Of a stretch of 64,000 bases of DNA, positions 29,479 through 43,297 are shown in pieces. Positions within the stretch are counted from its first letter, which is position 1. Each line of letters opens with the position of its first letter. Under the pieces are notes generated by a model, which did no database searches, was not told where the DNA came from, and saw only the letters and a program-made list of their open reading frames with translations. This DNA is from Paulinella micropora (Eukaryota > Cercozoa > Imbricatea > Euglyphida): positions 494,090 to 558,089 of the forward strand of contig BJOX01000182.1 in assembly GCA_009731375.1 (NCBI GenBank), in the 5' to 3' direction. The position numbers and the translations under genes were made by a program.

Positions 29479-29517
29479 TCCCTCCCTTTCCTCCCCATTT
29501 GTGTTTGATGATCATTT

Positions 29518-29905
29518 ATGTATATAAACTTGTCCATTCAAGTATTAAATACAAGCACAGAAAAACAGAAAAACACACAAAGGAAGACATAAAAAACGAC
29601 ACATGAAGCACAAAAACATACCCTTGTTTTACAAAAAAACGACAAACTAAGCACACTAAGAGAGATTTTGACGAAATAACGACAAAAACCATATAAATGA
29701 AGTTTATATACAATTTTATGAAATAAAATGGTGTTTTTGTCGTTATTTTGTCAAAACCACTCTTAGTGTGCTTAGTTTGTCGTTTTTTTTGTAAAACAAG
29801 GGTATGTTTTTGTGCTTCATGTGTCGTTTTTTATGTCTTCCTTTGTGTGTTTTTCTGTTTTTCTGTGCTTGTATTTAATACTTGAATGGACAAGTTTATA
29901 TACAT
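29518..29905. mobile_element. Foldback element with arms of about 180 bp
   Basis: The left arm starting ATGTATATAAACTTGTCC at 29518 is nearly perfectly complementary to the right arm ending GGACAAGTTTATATACAT at 29905. Matching continues inward through the TGTCGTTTTTT and CAAAACAAGGG blocks to about 29698 and 29727, leaving a centre of about 30 bases that itself carries GTTTATATACA. No coding. Long-arm MITE or foldback element; alternatively a palindromic assembly junction. Confidence 0.75.
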
Positions 29906-33320
<3,415 letters not shown>

Positions 33321-33754
33321 GAGTCTCTTTGTCTGCCGGTTGGTTATTCGGTATGTCTGTCTTTCTCCTTGCTAGTTTACTCTATTGTTTTTTTTTAAAT
33401 AGCATGTTCACTTTATCGGAAGGCCGGTTTTTTTTTAAATTATTATTATTATTTTTTTTAAAAATTTCTTTTGTGATTATTTCCTTGACACTTAGTTATG
33501 TATGTTGCTTTTCTATCTATTTCATTTGTGGTTAAGTTTGTGTTGGTGATATGTATACATGAATGTTTGATTGTCTGTCAGTCTATGTTTTTGTTATGTC
33601 TGCGCATGCCTGCCTGCTGTTCTTCTGTCTGTCTTTGTGTCTATTTCTGCCTTTCTATCTTTCTATGCCTTTCTGGCTTCGTGTCTTTGTTAGTCTGTCT
33701 GCTTGTGGCTGTCTGTCTCTGTAGGTAGTTTGTTACAGTGTATGTGTATGTGTG
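33321..33754. other. Unassigned T-rich unique sequence
   Basis: GT/T-rich stretch with CTGTCTGT-like words and no convincing exon or repeat family. Confidence 0.4.
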
Positions 33755-34125
<371 letters not shown>

Positions 34126-34169
34126 GCTCGTACTATTACATCGAATTTCGACCACTTGTGTGTTGTCAG

Positions 34170-34736
34170 ATCGAGGTTGTCGCCACCACCTTCGATCATC
34201 GTCCTTCTATGGTAACATAACTAACATATGAGAGAACAGACGAAAATGCGATTAATTTTCGGAAATCAACGCAAATAAATACTGTGATATATTTATGTAC
34301 GTATGTTATGCGTGTTAGTATGTTTGTATGTACGCAGTACGCATTTATATATGTATGTGTATGTGTGTCTGTATGCCTGTCTGCAGCGGATTCCCGACTA
34401 CAACCCAAAAGAGTGTCAGCGTGAGCCCGACGGAAATCTCATCTGTTGGCGTCTGTTTCCCAGCAAGGTTGTTCGCAAATATGGCATGCAGGACAGGGAA
34501 CAAGAGTAAATATACACATTTTACCCGCAAGGCAACAGTCGATGCAGACATACATACACATACCCGTGCATACATACATATGTACATAACATATGGCACG
34601 GTAGGCCAAGGAGTTACAACCTGACAAGGCCGACAACGAATCACAACGGCGCATGAAGGCCAGTTTCATGCAGCCGCCGTGGATTAAAGAACCGCCGCCA
34701 GGCTTTCCCTCCAACGTGCCTCCCATCCCTGGCTGA
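34170..34736 (+). CDS. 3' exons of an unidentified host gene
   Basis: Three exon-like blocks are visible. 34170-34211 (IEVVATTFDHRPSM) is bounded by TTGTCAG and GTAACA. 34387 onward, after GTCTGCAG, encodes RIPDYNPKECQREPDGNLIC and WRLFPSKVVRKYG. The last block, after GGCACGGTAG (about 34607 on), encodes AKELQPDKADNESQRRMK, then the proline-rich end PPWIKEPPPGFPSNVPPIPG and TGA 34734-34736. The donor of the middle exon is unclear (GTTGTTCG at about 34468 keeps phase). Good codon quality and conserved-looking residues make a real gene likely, but I do not recognise the protein. Upstream exons should lie before the CTA array, possibly in the repeat-filled region. Confidence 0.5.
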
Positions 34737-35279
34737 AGTCTTGTTTTTTCTTGGCTTTTCTTTTCCTCTTTCTTTTCTTGTCTTTGTTTTCTCTTTCTTC
34801 TTTGATGTGCTGCCGGTCCCTGGTTGCATGGCCCAACGTGTTTCTTCTTTTCTGGGCCCTTTCTTTTTTCTTTAGCTTGTCTTTTCTGTTCTTTTCCCCC
34901 GTCCTTTCTTCAGTGTTTCCCCATCCCTGCCCCCCCCCCCCCCCCCCCCCCAAACNNNNNNNNNNAAGCTTAGCAGCTTTTAAATACTCAGCACTTTGTC
35001 AACATTGTTTCTCGCAGACTCGATGTGTCGTCATTTCGTGGTTTTTTTAGTTAAATTTTTGTTGCCGCACATATACTGCGGTAAGTACATAAGTACAACA
35101 AGGCCCTCCTTTTACTCTGATCGTTCTCACTTCACCAGTCCCGCCTAGCTGTACCTAAAAAGGCAGGGTACGGGCAAAGCCAAACAACACATTTGCCAGG
35201 CAACACCGGCAGGGCCCACTCCGTCGACCTTTGGCTGGTATTATGGCAATACAATGTCACACAGGTCCGGAAGAAAAAT
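34737..35279. other. Pyrimidine-rich 3' flank, 10-N gap, then unique non-coding DNA
   Basis: T/C-rich 3' region, a C run, ten N at 34956-34965, and about 315 bases of ordinary sequence with no gene, ending where the LTR of element C begins. Confidence 0.5.
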
Positions 35280-35502
35280 TGTAATGCCCCCAATGATAGC
35301 TCGTAGAAAAAGTCGGTAATACAACCAAATACAGTCCTCAAAAGATGAGAATGATGACTCGTTATATTGGCTCAGTGAAGCCGAAAAAGAAAGGCGGCAA
35401 CAGACCAGGAATAAAAGTTGGCATTAGGTCCAATCCGGACAAACGATACTGGAAAAAAGGGTACTTTTTACCGGCTATCCGGTGCAAGGTGATGCGCCCT
35501 AA
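35280..35502 (-). repeat. LTR of element C (minus orientation)
   Basis: Clearly related to the LTRs of A and B: plus strand TGTAATGCCCCCAATGATAGC, then TCGGTAATACAACCAAATACAG and ATGACTCGTTATATTGGCTC blocks. To its right is a polypurine tract (minus strand GGAGGGGG) and 3' non-coding sequence like that of A. Its opposite strand has an open frame (MRMMTRYIGSVKPKKKGG) longer than those in the other LTRs. Confidence 0.8.
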
Positions 35503-35890
35503 AATATTAATACCCCCTCCAGATTTTATAACGGAAATAGCATTTTCGTCAGAGTCATACAACCTCTGATTTCTTTCTGCAAATTGTATGCGCTACGGCC
35601 GGGAGTCATGCCACACAGCGCATCGACCCACGGATAGACGGCGGCGCAGAAATACTATACTATGATATATATCCCCATCAGTAGTACTGCACGTCACAGC
35701 TGAGTCTCTAGCCATTCAGTGTCTTGTAAATGTGAACTCCTTCCCCGGCTTCAACTTCTTTTTATCGGCAGTATGTCAAGAAAAACAGGCTGCCACGGTA
35801 TTACTATTAAAAAAACTTGAATACAGCTGAGCCGCGGACGGTGGTGCTGTATTTCCCCCTTGTCTGATTTACTTATTGCCACGTATCATC
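35503..35890 (-). mobile_element. Element C, 3' non-coding part, left of the B insertion
   Basis: Similar to 17689-18000 of element A (shared CTGATTTCTTTCTG and surroundings). It stops at CATC (35887-35890), where element B begins; the same CATC follows B at 52023-52026 and C-like sequence resumes there. Confidence 0.75.
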
Positions 35891-36146
35891 TGTAGGCATC
35901 ACCCCCCGGATAGCCGGTAAAAAATACACTTTTTTTTTTTGTCAGGTGCACCTAGTTTCTTCCCATTATTTCAATATCGTTTGGCCGCATTTGACCTAAT
36001 GCCATTTTAACCTTGGTCTGTTGCCGCTTTCTTTTGTGCGGTTTCACTGAGTTAATATAACGAGACATCATTCTCCTTTGGGGCCCATGATTTGTGTTTG
36101 GTTGTATTACCGACTTTTTAACGAGCTATCTTCGGGGATTTTAACA
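35891..36146 (+). repeat. 5' LTR of element B
   Basis: 256 bases. Shares the GAGTTAATATAACGAGACAT block and the GTTTGGTTGTATTACCGACT block with its partner and with A and C. Differs from the 3' LTR by a few substitutions, a T-run length change and two short insertions. Confidence 0.9.
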
Positions 36147-36147
36147 T

Positions 36148-36165
36148 TGGAGTCACCAGCACACT
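36148..36165 (+). other. Primer-binding site of element B
   Basis: TGGAGTCACCAGCACACT begins one base after the LTR. TGG complements the CCA end of a tRNA, as expected for minus-strand priming. The tRNA species was not identified. Confidence 0.6.
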
Positions 36166-36883
36166 GCTGATTTCTTTTCTGGCTTGTCCTTTGACGGCAG
36201 AAGGAAAATTTGGGCTGACCTATCTCCAATGAGTAGGCAGACTCAAACAACAAATACTCCAACACATCCCCACACAAGCTCTTTTGCAAAACAATACTTC
36301 TAGGCGTTTGTGAGTAGATGTCCCTGTACCCTCTCCACAGCCTTTATCCCTGTTCTCCCTTGAGGCAGATACCAGACATCTTTTCTGTTCTCATGTTCTC
36401 CCTTGAGGCAGAGACAGAGTAAGTCAACAGACGTACGAACAAACACTCACAGTGACAAACAAACTTGAAGGACACGAGCCTAGTACTCTCCCTCTCAAGT
36501 CTGCGCACTTAGTTGCCTCTCAAGTCACACACATCAGAGTATTTTTGCAAATCTCAGACTGTTTTTCGAAAGTAGGTCTGAACACCTATCCGACGACAAG
36601 TCGACTTCTCAAGGAGTCATATGTAGAGTGGTCCCTATTAAAAATTAAATAAAGTTTTGAGAAGGAGTTAAATGATTTTATGTTGAGAAATATGTAGGGT
36701 ATGTAACTAGAATAACTATGAATATGTTGTTTGTCAAAAAATATATACTAGTGTTTGAGCTACAGCTATTCTCTCAACCGACCAGTTATTTTAATTGTAC
36801 AGGCCGGGCCTCTGGCTTTTTAGGCATTTTTGAGGCACCTTCCTTTTTTTTCAACGCCTCTCAACGCAAATATTTGCTCGGGA
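36166..36883 (+). other. Leader of element B, then start of inserted DNA
   Basis: Contains two copies of TTCTCCCTTGAGGCAGA (about 36354 and 36396) and CCTCTCAAGTC words. Composition turns AT-rich after about 36630, which may be the edge of the inserted transposon. No gene. I could not find clear terminal inverted repeats here. Confidence 0.4.
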
Positions 36884-37798
36884 ATGAACAAGAGTGGTAA
36901 GCGGGAACGTGAAGAACCTGAAGAAGTTTGCAGGGCAACGTCCCCTGTCAAAGCAATTTACGGCAAAGACTTTTGGGACCTTAAGACCATTGATTCAAGA
37001 AACATAATTTCTGGGCATCCTCGTATTTCACGTCCAACAAAGCCCCCTGTGCCCGTTTTCAAACCCATTGATTTTCGTGAGAAACCTGCCCTTACACAAA
37101 AGATTCCTCAACCTGAGGATGCAGAAAACAAGGAGGCTAGGCAGGAACCAGATTGCCCACCCGCCAGGGTTCTTTCAGTCGAGCTTTCCCAACTTCCAGA
37201 CGGATCCCCAAAGGGCTGGCGTCGATTAGTTTTCGACTGCTTCAGTGGGCCTTTGAGTGGATGGACGTCTGGTGATGGCAAGGAAGCCACCTGGGAGATT
37301 CGCAAAGACATCCCTGCACCCTGGTCTTTGCGATCTTTCAAACAAGCCTTTCGTTTTCCCGCCGGTCAAGAAAAACAAGTCGCAATCAGAAAGGACACCC
37401 CCAATCGCTATGAGGTGGAGTTTTTGTCAGCTGAGCTTTGGGGTCAATTCTTAATCGGAGGAGACGCGTCGTTTACGGTACATTACAAGGCAGGATTCAA
37501 GAAAGCAATTATGCTGCTCTTTGGGGAGGGCAGAAAGAAACTTAATTCCAAGGAGAAGAAGGCGTGGGCAGCGGAGCACCCCAACGTTGAAGTCCCTGAG
37601 TCCATTCCTTTTTTCTTTGGCCCTCGTGTGGCCTACACACGGCATGAAAAAACACTTTTGAACAAACCATTAGAGGAGCCCTCTCTAATAAAAAAAACAA
37701 CAAAACAAACCGGTAATTTATACATAGTCAGCGTGCCGGAATCGTTTGAGGGGGCTTTAGATATGTGGAGAGTGGCGGAGAAGTGGAGGGATGTACGG

Positions 37799-37856
<58 letters not shown>

Positions 37857-38650
37857 ATATATATTATATATATATATACATGATATGTACACACACATAT
37901 ATATGTATTATAGTGGCAGGAACAAAGACAGGCTTGTAAAAATCCATTGGTACGGTCACGCCTCCAAAAAAAGTCAGCAACTGGATTGCAACTTTCAGCC
38001 TGCGAGATTGCGCCTGTGGGATTTGCCAGGGGGAAAGACTTTGTGGAAGTGGCGGCATGGCCCTCTTTTGGAGTGGGAGAAAGAAGAGAAAGTCTTAGAG
38101 GAGGAGGCAGTGACCATTGCCAAGTCAAGAATTCTATTTACCTTCAAAGAGTTCGAGCGTGTTGGGGCAGGCCAAAAGGTAAACAAACTTCCCTCCACCG
38201 TTCAGGAATTTATCGCCTCGTACGTTACGTCCAAGTCACTCAACTACACTCATGTCTCGGGGACCTTGTCAATCCGGGGACACAAACAGTGGTTCCAGGG
38301 GGAGGAGGTTGAGGCGGTTCAGGCGGTAGTGGAGCAAGTGGGCACCGATTCGGACACTTCGGACGATGAGTTCTTGGGCCCCAGCACCTCCTTACGTCGC
38401 AATGATCGATTGTTGGACAGCAATGTGTCCAGTCGTAGGAGTTCGGTAGCAAGTGTCGTTGGTGTTGTGCGTCGCGGTTCGGTGGCCACCGCTGCGTCCC
38501 AGCCTACCCTTTTCGACGACACTCCACTGGACATTTGTCGTCGATGCAGCGTTTCCCCTGCGTCGACTCGCTTTTCCCCTGCGTCGATTCGCTCTGCCTC
38601 GCCCGCGCAGCCTGTCACTCCTCAGGCAGAAGACGATGACTACGGGGTTT
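36884..38650 (+). CDS. Unrecognised protein with an intron, companion of the transposase-like gene
   Basis: ATG at 36884 (MNKSGKREREEPEEVC). Exon 1 runs to 37797; an intron 37798-37913 (GTCTCTC...TTATAG) consists almost wholly of TC, TA and CA repeats; joining keeps phase. Exon 2 (GRNKDRLVKIHWYGHASKK) continues through FKEFERVGAGQKVNKLPSTV and HVSGTLSIRGHKQWF to a Ser/Arg-rich tail (SSRRSSVASVVG) and an acidic end near 38647. A second intron probably starts at GGGGTTTTTTTG and its acceptor is not assured. Globular N-terminal half with Trp/Phe-rich segments (GWRRLVFDCFSGPLSGW). No known family recognised. It is convergent with the transposase-like gene and lies inside element B, so it may be transposon cargo. 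Confidence 0.55.
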
Positions 38651-38671
38651 TTTTGTTTTTTTTTTTTACTT

Positions 38672-38753
<82 letters not shown>

Positions 38754-38927
38754 TAGGGAGTACATAGGCCATCGGTCCTTTCCATGGGCTGATTGGTATA
38801 AAGCTCCTAGAGTAATGTTCTATGCCGTCACTTCCTTTATTCCACCGATTGGTGTGGAGACTTTCCTTATGGAATGGAGGACTGGATGCACATGGCCTTT
38901 TGGCTCAGCAATTGGCAGGAGATACAC

Positions 38928-39005
<78 letters not shown>

Positions 39006-39176
39006 AGTAATGCATGTAGCTGTTGTACATACTCACATACCACTTCCTATAATATTACCGGCAGCTTATTCAGCATGTGTACGAACTTGAGGAAGCATAA
39101 AACCGGTTTTGAAACATAGTTTTCATAGTGCACTGAACTTGAACAAGTTAGTAAAAATCACACATGATTATTAACA
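38651..39176. repeat. T, TC and TTA/TAT arrays with a short unique island
   Basis: (TTA)n at 38698-38753 and (TAT)n at 38930-39004 flank a unique stretch (38757-38929) without a clear frame; the region then reaches the end of the opposing gene. The unique island may be a short interspersed element, but no RNA polymerase III boxes are convincing. Confidence 0.6.
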
Positions 39177-41808
39177 CTATGACGCAGCCGCCCGCGCATA
39201 CCTTTCATCTATCTCTTTCAACTTGGCCTGCAATTGCATCAAGCCGATCATTTCTTCAGGTCGGTAAACTGTAAAGTGATAAGATTCGCCAGGCTCAAGG
39301 CGATCGTCTGAACAATTCTTGGCCATGTGCGTTTTGAGTCTGCCTTCATGGATGTAGTCTTTGCCGCACCAGTTACAAACATGTTTACCTTCCCGGAGAT
39401 GAACTCCCCTCTCCGTCAACCACCGGCCAATATATTTCTTTGTTAGCATTTCCAGTAAAAAACCAGCCCTTCTACTATTGCTTCGAAAAAATTTTTGTCC
39501 GTTGTGATTGTTTTGAAGCTCCAAAGATTGGCATGAATACCAATGAAAACGTTTGTGTTTGGAGAGAAGAAAAGCAATATGATTGCATATCACGTGGATG
39601 TAGGGTGTGATGAAATTATTCATGTACGTCGGAACCCGCATGACGTCCTCCAGCACCACGTTGCGACGACCACCGGCGATGTCCTTATCGCGGACATAGT
39701 TGCCTTCACGATCTCTGACCTTCAACAAAAAAAAATGAATTGCTCATGATTAATCATTTAAAATATATAAACTAGTCACATTAATTTACAATCTATCGGA
39801 CCAGTAATAGTAATAAACTATGATTAAAAAAGTAATGTATTTAATCACAATATTAAAGATTCCAAGTGGCTGAAAGAAGAAAAAAAAAGAAAAATTTAAC
39901 TAACCGGCTGAACGGATTTCAAAAATTGAAATTGAACTATTCAAATTTACATAAATATAGATAAGATGATTGTACCGGTGACTTTGGGTTTGTTCCGCGA
40001 CAGTGCCAGTCCCCGCTCACCATTTTGTGATGGAGGGGCTGTGCGCTTGTCTCGGTGAGCTGACGAAATATAAGGCGGGTGTAGTCCTGCCACTCCTTCG
40101 CTTGAGCAGCAGTGAACGTGGTGGCGGGGTTGTTGAGGATGAGGTACTGGGAATGCCAAGCCTTCCAGAAATTTTTGAGGCGATCACATCTACCGGGACT
40201 CAAGACTGGGGAAAAGTCGATCTTGTCTTCCAGCACGAGAGAAAAAACGTGGCGTAGGACGTGTCCTTGTTCCTGTCCATTGATTTCCCACTTGTTGCCA
40301 TCCTTCCCTTCAGTTTGTGAGATTTTGATGCCGTATAGATGATGATCAGTCAAAAGCTGCTCTAGCCTATCCTGCCGCTCTTTACTAGTTGTTACGTCTT
40401 GCATTGGAAAAGGCCAGTACAGCTTGGGCCTACCTTCCAAAGCCTCACGTAACAACATAGTGAAAAAGCGGCCATGGACTCTCAAACACATGTGGAGTAA
40501 GTCGGGAATTATGTCTTCTATCTCAATAAAATCAAACAAAGCCTCTTCATGTTTTTTCCCATCCATGTCCCCATCACCCCTCTGCCTAGTGCAGTCCCAC
40601 TCTTTCCGCAAATTGCCTCTCTCATCTTTTGTACATTTGCAGTACATGCAGAAGGAAGTGCAATTTGCGGAAAGGTGACCTTCATCTCCATGTTCCAAAC
40701 CATATCCCCTATCTGTTTAAAGTGAATCGGGTATGTGCGTGCAGAAGCGAAGGCTTTGAATCTGACTTCAAAGCCCTCATCTTTTGCAGGTGGGTCTCTA
40801 TTCTCGCCTTCAGCTCCTCATAACATTCACTCACCTTCGCCTGTACGAGAGGAAATAATCCATCAGTAGACGTAGGTGAAGGGAGAATGTCTATGAGGTT
40901 ATCCTCTTTATCTACAGCTATCACCTTCGCTGCCACAGTCACTATACTGCCTGACTTGCCTACCTTTGCTCCATCTCCCGCCACACACACCAACAACTTA
41001 TCTATCTTCTTCGCTGCCTCCATATCTTTGGCCAGGTAAGTCCTGTCTATCGAATGCAACACTGCCTTTAAGTCTACTGATGCAACTAACTTGTCGTCAC
41101 TCAACTGTAAGTTATACGCCTCCCTCACCTCTGGTGTGATTTCCTGTCTCCTCTTCGTCACTGCCCACCCTGACAGATATGGATGCTTGCTCACACGCAA
41201 TAACCCACTTATCTCTGTCTCGCTCGTGTTGTGTGTGACCTCGTGTAACAATATCTCGTCCACTATACCCTTAAGGTCCTTCGCGCTAGGCCTACTCTTG
41301 ACAAATTTCTCAAACGCTTTCCCAAACTCCTGTCTACGTTCTTCCTCTACCTTTCTTGCTTCCAAATGAGCATCTGCCATAAAGCTTAGCTCTTCCACTA
41401 TCCTTTTGTCCTCTCTCTTCTGTTCTTTTTCGTTTTTCTTCTCTCGATGTTCTGGGGTGCTCAAGGTGAAATAGTCTCTGTGTCCTTTCTTGTGATGTGT
41501 GTATTTCATCCCCCTGGCCCCTCCCACTCAGCTATTAGTCTATGCTGTGAGCCATCAAACTCATAGAACACATTTCCCTTGCTAGCTCCCTTATCCTCTG
41601 CCTCTATCGTCTCCTGTTCCTCTATTTCTCTCTCTTCAGCCTCCCTTTTTTCTGCCTTTTCGTGAGCTATTTTTGCCCTCTTGGTTTGCTTTTCTACCTC
41701 ATTTTCTCTACGTGAGTGTCTTTTACTAGTGGCTGAAGTGGCCTTCTTTTGTTTCCCTTTTGAATGCGGACGCCAGCCTTTGCTACGAGTCTGTTTTCGA
41801 GGAGGCAT
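39177..41808 (-). CDS. Transposase-like protein with C-terminal zinc finger, one intron, frame breaks
   Basis: ATG at 41806-41808 (MPPRKQTRSKGWRPHSKGKQ), basic/coiled N-terminus. After a slip in a C run near 41510 the frame continues with DLKAVLHSIDRTY, VCVAGDGAKVGKSGSIVTV and NLIDILPSPTSTDG. Then comes, after another break near 40700, NCTSFCMYCKCTKDERGN and IEDIIPDLLHMCLRVHGRFF. An intron of about 260 bases (donor near 39983, acceptor TTGTTGAAG near 39722) leads to the last exon: FHWYSCQSLELQNNHNGQKFF and a finger CNWCGKDYIHEGRLKTHMAKNC (39345-39410 region). The order cysteine module, then DxLHxxLR, then SLE..N....FF is one I associate with unclassified transposase-like proteins amplified in cnidarians and Rhizophagus fungi; assignment is from memory. 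Confidence 0.6.
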
Positions 41809-41933
41809 GAGTCCGTTGGCCAACCAAGCTTTTTTTCGCAAAAAGGTGTTGAGTGCACGGAAAATGGCTGAAAAATGCACAGAATTACCTGTATGGGCCG
41901 GCCTAAACTTTTTTTAAAAACTTGCTGTGCGGG

Positions 41934-42227
41934 GGAACGATAGGCTTTTAGAGGAGATGGTTTCACGTCAAGCCCTTTTGCAGTAAGAAAATTCGTAACT
42001 TGAATCTGTTCCCAACATAATTTTCACTTATTTTTATAAATGTTTACCATAGTGATTTTTTTAAAAACATATTTTTATTTGATAGTGATGTATTTGAAAT
42101 TATGGTACGTAGGCACCAGATAATATTTTTTAACGATTTTTTCGTTGGGAACTATTTCAACACATGTACTTGTAAATTGTACAAAAACTTCAAACACAAC
42201 TATAAAAAAGAAAAAGCCTATCGTTCC
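41934..42227. repeat. Short element with 16-bp terminal inverted repeats (MITE-like)
   Basis: GGAACGATAGGCTTTT (41934-41949) and its exact reverse complement (42212-42227) bracket about 260 bases of AT-rich DNA, inside which GTTCCCAAC and GTTGGGAAC form a second inverted pair. No coding. It sits just upstream of the transposase-like gene and could be a separate MITE or one end structure of that transposon. Confidence 0.6.
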
Positions 42228-43297
42228 ACCAAATCAGCAAACTTTAAGTATAGGTAACTTTACATATGGTGCTTCTCAAGCCTCTTTGACACTATCTGTA
42301 CGTAGGTCCTAGTACCTCATAACAGATACAACAACAAAAAGAGCAAAAGAGAAGAGGAGTGGAGAAGGAGATCAAATTTTCAGAGAAAGTCGTACAGACT
42401 ACTTCTTTCTCACACCAAAAAAAAAAAAAAAAAAAAAAAAAAAAANNNNNNNNNNNNNNNNNNNNNNNNNNNNNNNNNNNNNNNNNNNNNNNNNNNNNNN
42501 NNNNNNNNNNNNNNNNNNNNNNNNNNNNNNNNNNNNNNNNNNNNNNNNNNNNNNNNNNNNNNNNNNNNNNNNNNNNNNNNNNNNNNNNNNNNNNNNNNNN
42601 NNNNNNNNNNNNNNNNNNNNNNNNNNNNNNNNNNNNNNNNNNNNNNNNNNNNNNNNNNNNNNNNNNNNNNNNNNNNNNNNNNNNNNNNNNNNNNNNNNNN
42701 NNNNNNNNNNNNNNNNNNNNNNNNNNNNNNNNNNNNNNNNNNNNNNNNNNNNNNNNNNNNNNNNNNNNNNNNNNNNNNNNNNNNNNNNNNNNNNNNNNNN
42801 NNNNNNNNNNNNNNNNNNNNNNNNNNNNNNNNNNNNNNNNNNNNNNNNNNNNNNNNNNNNNNNNNNNNNNNNNNNNNNNNNNNNNNNNNNNNNNNNNNNN
42901 NNNNNNNNNNNNNNNNNNNNNNNNNNNNNNNNNNNNNNNNNNNNNNNNNNNNNNNNNNNNNNNNNNNNNNNNNNNNNNNNNNNNNNNNNNNNNNNNNNNN
43001 NNNNNNNNNNNNNNNNNNNNNNNNNNNNNNNNNNNNNNNNNNNNNNNNNNNNNNNNNNNNNNNNNNNNNNNNNNNNNNNNNNNNNNNNNNNNNNNNNNNN
43101 NNNNNNNNNNNNNNNNNNNNNNNNNNNNNNNNNNNNNNNNNNNNNNNNNNNNNNNNNNNNNNNNNNNNNNNNNNNNNNNNNNNNNNNNNNNNNNNNNNNN
43201 NNNNNNNNNNNNNNNNNNNNNNNNNNNNNNNNNNNNNNNNNNNNNNNNNNNNNNNNNNNNNNNNNNNNNNNNNNNNNNNNNNNNNNNNNNNNNNNNN
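42228..43297. other. Short unique stretch, A run and assembly gap
   Basis: 42228-42417 is unassigned, perhaps the residual leader of element B before gag. An A run precedes 852 N (42446-43297), which hide the gag start. Confidence 0.6.

Larger units (their letters stand above)
7990..29480. mobile_element. Decayed Polinton-like/virophage-like element (PLV), interrupted by LTR element A
   Basis: An AT-rich block begins inside a GC-rich host frame at about 7990. Excluding the LTR insertion 17458-27784, about 11 kb remains. It carries compact, closely spaced genes mostly on the minus strand: packaging ATPase, primase-SF3 helicase, PLA2-like protein, several small proteins, a zinc-finger protein and a coiled-coil repeat protein. 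This gene set is known from Polinton-like viruses and virophages integrated in protist genomes. Most genes have at least one frame break, so the copy is probably dead. No complete major capsid gene, integrase or terminal inverted repeats are seen; the left end is cut inside an ORF. The right limit is set loosely after the hairpin repeats near 29.4 kb. Confidence 0.8.
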
